This document shows positions 55,041 to 64,000 of a DNA stretch of 64,000 nucleotides, in pieces. The stretch is taken from contig CM056742.1 of the NCBI GenBank assembly GCA_029851415.1, positions 135,210,715-135,274,714 of the forward strand, read 5' to 3'. Below the pieces are notes generated by a model. The model did not search any database, had not been told where the DNA came from, and saw nothing but the letters and a program-made list of their open reading frames with translations. The stretch's first letter is position 1, and each line of letters opens with the position of its first letter. Position numbers and translations under genes: made by a program. Origin of the DNA: Eretmocerus hayati. Taxonomy: Eukaryota > Arthropoda > Insecta > Hymenoptera > Aphelinidae.

Positions 55041-55319
55041 ATGAAGTTCAGCATATATCATACTAAAGTTCAAACTCACCGACAGACAAAGACTAGTAAA
55101 AAATTCGACCATTTTCAAACACTTTCAATTTCCCTAAGCTCAATTATTTTCGAAGATGAAATCTGTTTCTTGCATGAATTGCACGAATCAGAATGTTCGT
55201 ATTGCATCACTCGAATGATTGAAGATATCTCATTATTCATGCAAGAAAAAGAATACAATAACACTTGGGTACGAAAATTGATGAAAATGATTCATTTGAC
55301 ATTAGAAAAATGGATGTAG
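55041..55319 (+). CDS. Unrecognised 92-codon ORF
   Basis: Starts at ATG 55041 and ends TAG at 55319. It has a lysine/threonine-rich N terminus, then an acidic helical-looking half with several cysteines (FLHELHESECSYCITRMIED). There is no signal peptide and no recognised domain. The composition resembles the neighbouring relics at 48049 and 53868 in being plausible as protein but unassigned. Confidence 0.25.
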   Translation: MKFSIYHTKVQTHRQTKTSKKFDHFQTLSISLSSIIFEDEICFLHELHESECSYCITRMIEDISLFMQEKEYNNTWVRKLMKMIHLTLEKWM

Positions 55320-56164
55320 ATTATTCTGGAAAAGATTCCCTTCAAAGCATACTTTACATACAACTCTTGCATCATGAGAGAATTACTCACAATAAGTAAT
55401 CTCCTTCCACGCGGTTACGCGACGATCAGATACAGATGGCTAAATATTGATTCGAATTAAGTGCACTTCTAGCGTGCTTTCTTTCGATATCATTCTCAAT
55501 CGTCCAGAGGAGATATTTTCGGTTTTGGTTATGCTATCATCTTACTTATTACCACGCGCAGTCACATCGATGGTCTGATCACAATCCAATGAAATTGTAA
55601 TCCCAATTTTTTTTCACTCAACCGTCCCACCCTCGATGAATCTTATCGAATGGATATGATTTTTGGTTCCCGATTTGGAGCACGAAGTGAAATCTAAAGA
55701 ATCTACGGGATAGAAATTTCCAAATGCCTCTGTACAATGTTTCATCCACACACACCAAGTGAATTCAGGTAAAAAACTGGTTCATCAGACGTACCGTTGG
55801 AATTTCTAATGTCAGTATTTTCATGGCAGTAATTGAGAAGTGATCGTCTTACTCTACAGAAGCGTGATTACTTGTTTGTCCCGTTTGTTCTTATACATAT
55901 ACTCTTCTTTTGATCAGTCTGTACTTTGCGTTGATTCAATCCTAATGAACCAGTAGTAGGAAGGAAATCAACAGCGACCAGATCAACGGCTTCGACGAAC
56001 TGGCATAACTTTGAACTGTAACAGATGAGAAAATGATCATTATTCCAAAATTATTCCGGAATTCGACTCATTTTTTCCACTAAATTCCACCAACTGATTG
56101 ACTTCTAACCTAATTTGCAATCAGTGGCTTGAATCTTTCCATAAAAATTCTATAGTTTTGGGTG
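55320..56164. other. Intergenic, nothing recognised
   Basis: No gene, repeat or RNA recognised. Confidence 0.4.
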
Positions 56165-56525
56165 TTAAGGGCATACGGTAGCTGTGCAACATGGCCGTAG
56201 AGTTTTACTCGCATCTTACGTGAAAAACTGATGATACAGAGCTTGAGATGAGTTTTCGAGTTATTGTTATTGCCTAACTCATACTCTCCAACTCACAATT
56301 TATCCCAAATAATGAGAACATTGCACAAAAATGGTAACAACTCCACCACTGGTACCTCCTAACCTATCATGTAGGCACAATGTCATTCGCACTTTACTCG
56401 AAATTTATCCAAATTTGAGCTAAACCACGAGCTGTTGCATACAAGTTAGGCGATAAGAAGTATGTGACAAGTCATCGTTCAGCCAAAATTAAAAGAGGAT
56501 TTGAGTGAAGTGTGAACAAAACGTG
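56165..56525 (-). mobile_element. MITE family B, copy 2 (one end lost)
   Basis: Begins TTAA followed by GGGCATACGGTAGCTGTGCA, which matches the right end of the 29341 element in inverted orientation. Shared internal phrases include ACTGGTACCTCCTAACCTAT, against CTGGTACATCCTAACCTAT in the complement of copy 1. The distal terminal repeat is not recognisable. Confidence 0.8.
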
Positions 56526-57540
56526 AAAGAATCACTTGATAGTTTTTTTGAAGTGGTGTCGATGTATGTTCTTTCGGATGAGACTTTTATATTTGCAATG
56601 ATACATGAGTTTCATGGACAGTCTTCGTGTCTGACAATTTGATGCTCAGTACCCCTGCACTTTGAATAACTTTAGGATACATGTCGATGTGTATCAATTG
56701 AGGAAGATCATTTTGATCTGGGAGGAGACTATTCACGTTCCAAATTTGAGCAGGCTCTAGAAAATCGGACCCGAATTGGAAGAATTTTCATAGTTAGGAA
56801 TACACCTTCCTTTCACAGATGTCTTCCGTCACAAAAAATCATCCTTAACCCCTTTATGATCACTAATTTGAGACCCTTACCGTGTGTGTCGAGCGGGTGA
56901 CTTCTGCTCAGAATATCATATGACTAAGGCAGATTAACCGATTGGAACCAAACAAAATTCCTCGATAACGACTAACGAACATAATTCTCTGACGATTCTA
57001 TTCAAGGCCCGTAATATTATCTATGTACTCTCGTCTCGAACGATAATCGCCTTACGCTGTAGTCGTATCAAGCCGCTCGAAATCTCGAGATCTCTTCGCT
57101 TCTCGGAGCTTGCAGAGCTTGCAACGAGATTTGCGGCAGATATCACTACAAGAGGACGCTCAATCTGCAATCCCGTCAAAGTGGCTTTGGTCCAGTCTGT
57201 TTGTGGTGAGCAAAAGCTGACTGGGCCATCGATTTCGAATCAAGCCCTTGATCTCTCTACGCGTCGTGGTCGAGTTATGTACGCTTAGCCCTTTGAGAAA
57301 TGGAACCCGCAAAAGAATTCTGTCGAGTCTGACAGTACATTCTCGAGACAACAACTGGTACAATTCTTGACACGTACATTTTATTATTGGTACGAACTAG
57401 CTCAATCTAATCTAGTGCATTGTTTTGATTTTCAAAAATAGTCAATCAGAGGCGGTCAACAATCACAAAGTATATACCAAAACTCTGAGCTATTCTGGAG
57501 AGGTTTTGACGCGAACTTCTTCTTGTGAAGTTTTAACTCC
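56526..57540. other. Intergenic, nothing recognised
   Basis: The minus frame 57363-57160 lies in a slightly GC-richer stretch and has no domain. No other feature. Confidence 0.4.
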
Positions 57541-57655
57541 ACAAAACAAGACTGCTCAACCATCTAGGGACTCGTCTCTGCCCAGCGAGATGCGGGAGTA
57601 AACTTTCACTCTCATTGACGAGGTTCCCATCACGCGGAATTTCGAGCCCCGTCAG
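57541..57655 (+). repeat. Fragment of the 31.9-33.05 kb dyad-array element
   Basis: About 115 bp aligned with 32935-33050, starting ACAAAACAAGACTGCTCAAC and ending in the TTGACGAGG...CCCCGTCA hairpin. Identity is about 80-85% by eye. The dyads, TATA box and the front of ORF 2 are absent, so only the 3' tail is present. Confidence 0.85.
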
Positions 57656-57979
57656 ATTGACCAATCAATCGAAATTTCTTGAGCGTAAACCTAACCACGA
57701 TATTCGAGGATTTCAACCGCAAACTTTTCAAAGTAGACGGTTTTTCCCAGTCAAAACTTCTGCAGATAGTCTTTAATTATCCCAATAATCAGATTCAGGT
57801 CAAAAACAAGCCGAATTTTTTCCCATGCAAGTTCCTTAGTATCATGAACGTGACCAGCCAGTTTCCTAAGTTCAAGAATGACCCAGGGAATAATGAGGGC
57901 TTTTGTTTCTTGATTATTGCAAGGAAAACAGAAATTAGGGCGAGGAGAGGAAAAAAAGGGTTAGGGAAAAATAGATAAG
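57656..57979. other. Short spacer
   Basis: A plus frame (57679-57978) ends at the MITE border. It has no recognised domain. Confidence 0.35.
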
Positions 57980-58811
57980 GTAAGTGTACCCAACTTGCCT
58001 CTGTACCCAACTTGCCCCCATATGCCGATCTCAGGAGTGGGCGCTCGTTGACCTTCCCGCAACTTTTTTTTTCGTTTGTTATGTTAAAATATGATAAAAT
58101 ACGTAGTTTTCATCGACCCCGGATCATTTCTGCGTTCTCCAGAAAATATAAAGTGAGTTTTCCATTTTTCGTGTTTGCACGGCTAAGAAATCACCGAGGA
58201 AATCACGTTCACTAAAACCGGTGCCAATTTATTTTTATTCGACCAATCTTGACGTACCTTAGCGCATTCGATTCCTTGTCTCAAGACCTTCAAAATCCGC
58301 TCTTTAGGGTTGCAGAACTCTGATTTGGAGCGATTTTATGTACAAAACACGGAGATAATTTGCAAAACAAGAAGTCCGACATCGGAGTGTACCCAACATG
58401 CCCCCACATGGTTATCTCGGAAAGGCGTGCAGTATGGCTTTTTTCACCACTCAGAACGTGTTCACCGCATCAAAATAGGTCGGAAATGATGTCTTGGGCC
58501 AGCTAAAAGCTACAAATGTCGCTGCACGGTGATCAAAACGGATCAAAGCAATTCTATTCACTTCATCGCCGATTTACATTGTTTTAAATGATGGGGGCAA
58601 GTTGGGTACACACTTTTGTAAACTCTCAAGAATCACCTTTTGAGAGAATTCAAATAGCTCGGCTCCACTTCATCCAAATCGGACGTATCTTAGCTCATTT
58701 TTAAGGTCTTGAGACAAGCTTCAAAATGAGCTAAAGTACGTTGGAAAATATGGAGATGGGATAAAATATTGAGAAAATGGCTTAATGGAGGCAAGTTGGG
58801 TACACTTACTT
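57980..58811 (-). mobile_element. MITE family A, copy 3 (most complete)
   Basis: Both ends are intact: GTAAGTGTACCCAACTTGCC on the left and GGCAAGTTGGGTACACTTAC on the right, a perfect 20-bp inverted repeat. The CCCAACTTGCC phrase is immediately duplicated at the left tip, and AACATGCCCCC and GGGGGCAAGTTGGGTACAC recur inside at 58389-58405 and 58590-58610. The interior matches the copies at 22400 and 27960 in reverse. No transposase. Confidence 0.9.
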
Positions 58812-61784
58812 TAGTTCCCATGAATTGGAAAATCATTCGGTATCCACATTAATTTGCTGTGAGGTTAACGTGTTAAGGTGGTCAATACATTTTTAAGGAT
58901 GTCATATTTTCAGGACGAAAATTCAAAAAATTCCACAAGTCAATCTAGTTTGGCGTTGACTTAACGCGATAATTCCGTGAGTAATATGAAACGAGAAGTT
59001 CAAGGCCATTATTCTATTCCTATATGTATTGGTTGGTGATGTCAGGGAAATAACGAGTGCGTGGCGAGCGCCAAAGGCTCAGGTAAAAAGTTACGACTTC
59101 AGACCAGACGGTAAATGCAAGAGGCGTTCCACGAACGATTTAGCCAAACGAGAAAATCGAAGGTCGTTAGGGGTAATTTCTCCGAGTCGCTCGCTCTCTT
59201 TTCCAGTTCTCTTTCGAATTCACCTCCCACCCTAAAGTAATTCTTTGCTTTGTCGGTATTTGCGGCACATCGCGCAGTATCACCTTTGAATTTTCCGTGT
59301 AGGTATCTCTACGATCCTTTTCCTTGTGTACTTTACAGTTGACTTTACATCGATGCCTCTCTTTTCTGTTCTTTTCTTTTTTTACACCAGATGGCTTTCT
59401 GTCCCATTTTTAAGTCGAACATTCTCTTTGTTTTCTTCCATGTCCGATAGCAAAAAAAGAAAAAAAAAAGAAGGAAGATCGAAGGTTTGCAATTTTGCTA
59501 TAGCTTCGGGGCCACAGTTCTTCTGTCTTATACTACTTTCATACAGTTTGGGATTCTCTAAGGGATGCCGAATCAGAAGCAATCGACTGCTAACTCTTTC
59601 TTCTTCTCCTTCCCATCCTTTTCTTTCCCTCTTTCTACATTGCCTTCCTCTCCACTAAGAGTTGATCGGCAGATATAGATAAGCTAAAGTCGCTGTGATA
59701 CTTTTAAGAAGATTTTCTCTGAATGTGCTCTATAAAGTCGGCGCACAGGGGTTCGATAACATGATTTGCTGGAACTCATGAATTTACTAAGCGAGGAAAA
59801 TTTGTGATCTCGCCATGGGAACCTCCTTTTATTTGAGACCTGGAAAGTCATTCTCGAAGACTGTATCCGTTTATTCTAGATTTTGACTTCTGTTTCATGT
59901 CATTGTTCAACACTCAAATTTCACTGAAATTCTAGCTATTTATATTCCCAGAGTGAGAGGAATGAAGACAGTAAACATGAAAAATTAAATGAAATTCGAT
60001 ATCTAGATACTCTTTGTCAGGGTTTCTATACTACATAATACAAAACTACTTTGTTTGTGAAAATCACTGATGATGACTGCTGAAAACCACTAATTGGCTA
60101 GAAATCTCCACATACCAACAGACGTCTGCTTGGTTTCTCAATCTCAAACTTTCTTCCTCAAGGCCATAACCTTCGATGGATGAAGGATGAGTAGCTGAAC
60201 TCAAATTTACGTGAAACATTTGGAAAAACTATTCACAGTGTGCAGTCGAGGAACAAGATGTTGGTTCCTGCATAGCCCATTTGGGAAGAAATAATTCTGT
60301 TAGCCATTTTTCGACGTAGAAACTGAATGCGCAGCCAAATTTGTCCTACCAAATCTGGAATCACTCCATCTACGAATATACTCCAACCGTCTTGGGTAAC
60401 TCGTCAACATGAGTGAATGTGAATGAGCCCCAACCTGCTCTAACGACGCATATTCAGACAACAGTAGGTATTTAGCCTCCCTTATCATAAGCCAGAATCA
60501 GACACGGATATGACTTGGATTTTAGCTTCTTGAGCAACTGGTAGCTCTAATTTTCCTTCTTTCCGTCTATTATTCTTCCCACTCTTTAATGCTACCATTT
60601 CGACCGAAAACACATTATCTGGTCAAACTGATCAATCACGATGACTCATTCAAATCGGAATGACGTCCACCGTCAAAACAGACCATGATTGCTACTAGTG
60701 AGTAAAGGACTACAGCCAAATCAGGACAAGAATCTACGATGATAACTTGCGTGATAATTCACAATCGAAACGATTGAACTGTAATATCAAAGCCATAGTG
60801 AGTCATCACCATCTTGTGTACATATATAACAGATAGAGAAGGGAGTACATAGAGTTCGAACGCAGATCAACGCTTTACTGTGACATTCCCCAGAGGTTAT
60901 GTGTACCGCATGTGGCACTTTGCATGGTTAATAGGCGACCAATCATTGTCCTCGCTTCGTACATTCTAGGCGTACCAAGTTCGTCAACCGGACGCTCCAT
61001 CAATAGGTAGCAAATGACTCGTGCAAAATTATTCAGCATGCCATAAATCCAATTCATCCTCTGCACAGTGGGCTATACTATAAACTTCACATTGCTGTTG
61101 CAAAGCTTGCTTTTAATGTTCGACAGAGTTGCACACGTATGGGTATTAATATCGTATGCTTAAAATATTAACATACGATCAAGAGGCCAGTACGTCCATT
61201 AATTTGTGTACATTTTGGCTTTTATGCTCTGAATTCATTTCCGATGAAAGTAGGTAATTAGAGCAGCCAATGTATTCGACACTCATTACGTTCCAAATGC
61301 AAAAATGATCATATTGAATATCTTTGGAAATTTCTGTTAATTAATAGCCTATGCGAATGTTTATCATTATTTTCGTGTATCATGGAACAATAATTCGTCA
61401 TTATTTCTGAGTGCAATCAGTATTGAAATAGCGATCCGCATTTACTCTGCGCTGATTTTTCAAAGTATAATAATTATAGATCTATTAATTGACTATACAT
61501 CAGAGACCATGGACTACTGATTAAAAAGCTACTATGTTCCTTTTAGAATGAACCCAGGATGCTTTTTGGGATTTTCATGACAATGAAGGCTGCCGTTCAT
61601 CAAATTTAAATACAGTTGAGCAACGAGCGAGGCCTTGACTCACTTACTTTCAAAATTTGGATTTTTTGATCCTTCATTTGCTCTGGTTCCATTGTATGAA
61701 GAGGAAAATAGATGCAAAATTCAATACGGTTCGTAGATATTGTCAAAATGGTGATGCAAATGTGAAACAACTCCAAGAACTAGT
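58812..61784. other. Gene-poor DNA
   Basis: About 3 kb without a supportable gene. The longest frame, 59326-59658 (110 codons), is hydrophobic and low-complexity with a lysine tract and is probably chance, as are 60488-60300 and 61066-60875. Confidence 0.45.
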
Positions 61785-62074
61785 TTTTTTGCAACTGTGT
61801 GCGCGAAGTTGTAAAAAAATGAGACTTCTCTTCATTATTTACAGTGCGAGAAGTAATGCGTGAATGACTTCTCGCACAGTTTTACATTTACGCACTGGTG
61901 AAGTGTGCGTAAATGTAACTTTTCACTCTAATGCATTTTCATTCACGCACAGTTCCAAAATATGATGTCACGTCATCCCTCTGAATTTGGCCTTTCCTGA
62001 AAACTTTGTTCTCAAGATGATCTTGCTCGGACAGTGGTGCATTTAATTACAACTTCGCGCACAGTTGCAAAAAA
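61785..62074. mobile_element. Palindromic MITE D, 290 bp
   Basis: The ends TTTTTTGCAACTGTGTGCGC and GCGCACAGTTGCAAAAAA are inverted copies flanking GAAGTTGTAA/TTACAACTTC. Nested inside is a near-perfect hairpin with ACATTTACGCAC and GTGTGCGTAAATGT arms (61886-61920), and inverted CGTGAATG/CATTCACG motifs. Confidence 0.8.
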
Positions 62075-62083
62075 TAGTATACG

Positions 62084-62269
62084 CAACACGTGCGAGAAGT
62101 TTCCGCACACGTTGCCAACTCGCGCGAGAAGTAACATTTACATGCTCGCGAAGCGAGCGTGCGTAAATATGTACTTCTAGGTGTGCGAGAAGTTTCGAAG
62201 TGTGCGTAAATGTTACTTCTCGCACTCGTTTGGCAACTTGTGCGGAAATTGACCTTCTCGCACTTGTTA
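62084..62269. mobile_element. Palindromic MITE D-related copy, 186 bp
   Basis: Reads inwards from both ends as CAACACGTGCGAGAAG and, complemented, TAACAAGTGCGAGAAGG, with shared TTTCCGCACA-GTTGCCAA blocks and GTGCGTAAAT motifs around the centre GCTCGCGAAGCGAGC. It is built from the same GTGCGAGAAGT and GTGCGTAAATGT words as the adjacent 61785 element. Confidence 0.8.
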
Positions 62270-62413
62270 CGTAATATACTATTTTTTACTCGATGTTATA
62301 GATAAAATGCAAAGCAGTGTCGGCTCATGTTCAAATACAAGCTTTGGCATAAATGTTGTTCATCAGTCACGAAAGTATTTACGATTTACTATGCTACTCA
62401 TTGCAAATCGTAC

Positions 62414-62558
62414 CTGATTTGATTCTAGAGCTCATAGCAATCAACAGGAGCAGAATAATACACGACGAAATCGACCATGGTTCGACTTTTGCATTCCTCA
62501 GAATGTGATTGGGTCCACTATGTGTCATCTTCTGACTCGTACACCCCTTTTCTCCAAT
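62414..62558 (-). CDS. Possible exon with hydrophobic C-terminal segment
   Basis: On the minus strand, TCTTCTTCTGGCCTCGGCTCATAG is an acceptable acceptor. The frame then reads IGEKGCTSQKMTHSGPNHIL, followed by a juxtamembrane stretch and PWSISSCIILLLLIAMSS, a membrane-length hydrophobic run. It either splices at CAG|GTACG (62413) or reads on a few codons to a TAG. The entry phase (0) does not match the exit phase of the 63190 exon (1), so at least one further exon would lie between if both belong to one gene. The hydrophobic end could be a transmembrane anchor or a lipid-anchor signal. Confidence 0.3.
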
Positions 62559-63189
62559 CTATGAGCCGAGGCCAGAAGAAGACCAACGCACTTTCCATCA
62601 TCATTCTTCATGCGAGTTCCCTCAATTATTTGGAATGAAAATTAGTATTCTATGCAAAACTCACAATTCATGAGAATATTTGGATCGTTCCTTTCGGAGT
62701 TTCCAGTTAAAGACGTTGCCCCTTATGATTTCACACTCAATACATGGTGTATCTATGTATCTTTGACATCGGAATGAATGTAATTCACAAACGTTTGGCC
62801 GAAACTATAATATTTATGACTGTCACTGTTTTCCGCAATTCATATTTAGAAGCCTAACGAGTCGACTAATTTGAGTCGCAATTAGACCTCGCATAACGTC
62901 ACAAGAGAAATGAGATCTTAGTGGTTGGCCGCAGACACGAGGAGTTATAATTATAATTATCATTTTTTTCTCAGAGTTATAAAACGAGCGTGCCTTGCGA
63001 TGAGATCGACAAAGTACGGCAACATATATTTTGAAATAAGAGTGTTACGGTTTTCTGAATTCTGCTTGGTTCTTTCATACGATATCGAACACTTGATGTT
63101 GTGAGTTTGAATAATAATGATGGACAAAACATTACCATTCAGAAGAAACATAGTCGGGAGAGGATGAAGTGAGCTATTGGAATACTTAC
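62559..63189. other. Probable intron between minus-strand exons
   Basis: Lies between the GTAAGT donor of the 63190 exon and the possible exon at 62558. The minus-strand frame 63205-62960 is read-through of the intron and not a gene. Confidence 0.4.
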
Positions 63190-63263
63190 CGTGAATTTCA
63201 GTCATCCTAATGTCTCTGAATGGTTGCTTTACTAACGACGAAGTTTGTACCGTTGATGTGCAC
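63190..63263 (-). CDS. Internal exon of a minus-strand host gene
   Basis: Preceded by CAATTTTTGCAG and followed by GGTAAGTATT, both strong splice signals. Of its three registers only one is open: a leading G completes the codon begun by the previous exon, then CTSTVQTSSLVKQPFRDI and RMTEIH, and a final G leaves phase 1. The upstream exon at 63826 ends in phase 2 with AA, so the junction codon would be AAG (Lys). The agreement of phase with openness in both exons is good evidence for a real gene. The peptide is hydrophilic and looks like a cytoplasmic or linker segment. The family is not recognised. Confidence 0.6.
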
Positions 63264-63825
63264 CTGCAAAAATTGAGAACAGTCGGTCTTACTTTTGCTG
63301 TTTGTACTATTGATAAATCTAGTGGCGATAGACGGAGACGCTGCTTGTGAATGAATTGTGATTAGGAAATGAGAGACAAATTGAATAGCAGAAACTTCAG
63401 TCCGTGTATTTTTGTTGAAGGTAGCAGCAGATTGTAACTGGATACATACGAAGACAGTCTTATTCAATCAAGTTTGTTCATGATTTTCAAATAAAACTTT
63501 GTTCCATTGAACAACAGTCTGCAAAATTTTCTCAGCGAATATGATTAAAATAATGGATCAAAAGCATGACCAACAAAATAATTCCGAAAGTCAGGAGTGA
63601 GAGAACTTTGAGTAGTTTATGTGCTCTGTGAGAAAAAATTCATAAAATCAGATTCATCGTCTGAAAGTTGACATCACAAGGTTAGAGGGTTTTTTGTGAT
63701 TCGAAACGATTTTTCTCTGTCTTTAGAAATATCTTCTTACAGTGTAGCGATATGGACTCGGAGATCAATGAAACAGTGATTGAGTATAGCATAAACCGAT
63801 TTTAGGAATAACGAGAGAGTCTTAC
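63264..63825. other. Probable intron
   Basis: Bounded by GTAAGA (complement of 63820-63825) and TTTTTGCAG (complement of 63264-63272) on the minus strand. The small frame 63467-63207 is an artefact of reading from the intron into the exon. Confidence 0.45.
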
Positions 63826-63938
63826 TTGATTCTTATACTGCTCTGAGTCATGTGAGCTGGACTCAGTTGTAACTTTAAGCTAGAACGACTGCTGTAGAGG
63901 TTACGAGATTTCATGGTCTCTTCTGAGTCCGGTTCAAT
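63826..63938 (-). CDS. Internal exon of a minus-strand host gene
   Basis: Acceptor TTTCTTCTACTTGCAG, then 113 nt, then CAA|GTAAGA. Only one register is open across the exon, reading IEPDSEETMKSRNLYSSRSS followed by LKLQLSPAHMTQSSIRI. The other two hit TGA within nine codons. It is Ser/Arg-rich and polar, with no domain that I can name. It ends in phase 2, matching the entry phase of the exon at 63263. Upstream exons would lie beyond the right edge of the window. Confidence 0.62.
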
Positions 63939-64000
63939 CTGCAAGTAGAAGAAACGAAACCGTGGTTGTAAAGTATTCAGCAGAGCCAATGAGTTCTCCT

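Noticed and set aside
59326..59658. Hydrophobic 110-codon ORF that might be a membrane protein
   Set aside because: It starts with a non-ATG or weak codon and is low-complexity (Phe/Leu/Ser with a poly-Lys tract from A-rich DNA), with no supporting signals.
62960..63205. 81-codon minus-strand ORF starting at ATG 63205
   Set aside because: The first five codons belong to the spliced exon 63263-63190. The rest is intron read-through past a strong GTAAGT donor.

Overview
This window looks like nuclear DNA from an arthropod, most likely an insect. It has no bacterial operons or ribosome-binding sites. Open frames are short and scattered, and there are spliced-exon signatures (GTAAGT donors, polypyrimidine-AG acceptors) and TCAGT-type arthropod initiators. 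The sequence is dense with decayed hAT and piggyBac-type DNA transposons, MITEs and foldback elements. A hymenopteran is plausible but the sequence does not prove it. Most of the window is intronic or intergenic, and most long open frames are unconvincing.

Layout. 1-9 kb: a 250-bp foldback, a broken hAT transposase (2.4-4.5 kb, minus strand), then several minisatellites, one built from a 15-bp near-palindrome. 9-31 kb: gene-poor DNA holding a chain of inverted-repeat elements, namely foldbacks at 8.8, 14.7-15.3, 18.2 and 26.4 kb, a 470-bp MITE at 26.9 kb, a miniature piggyBac-like element at 27.7 kb, a TTAA-flanked MITE at 29.3 kb, and two copies of a third MITE family at 22.4 and 28.0 kb. 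31.9-33.05 kb: the most striking piece, an array of eleven 19-bp dyads of the form GTACG-N9-CGTAC leading straight into a TATA box and initiator, then two small open frames and a terminal hairpin. Part of this unit recurs at 57.6 kb, so it is probably a mobile element. 35.5-36.3 kb: a roughly 250-codon unrecognised reading frame broken by one frameshift.

39.3-42.5 kb: four tandem copies (about 982 bp) of a GC-rich promoter plus first exon. Each has a CACGTG box 84-85 bp upstream of a TCAGTT initiator and a short coding exon (MVKSEDGSQAVLAK or a variant) ending in a phase-0 GTAAGT/GTGAGT donor. The outermost copy has lost its ATG. 42.9-46.5 kb: an AT-rich cluster of segmental duplications, including three hairpins with compensatory base changes and a 93-bp segment that is near-identical in three places. 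47.3-55.3 kb: small unrecognised plus-strand reading frames, several of them pseudogenes, interrupted by an 870-bp MITE and a 1-kb piggyBac-like element. 56-62.3 kb: further MITEs. 62.4-64 kb: the best host-gene evidence, two minus-strand exons (63938-63826 and 63263-63190) whose splice signals and phases match, with a possible hydrophobic-tail exon at 62558-62414.

No ribosomal RNA, confident tRNA or CRISPR array was seen. Three tRNA-like (SINE-head) relics are noted. Homology calls rest on motif recognition only, because no database search was possible.
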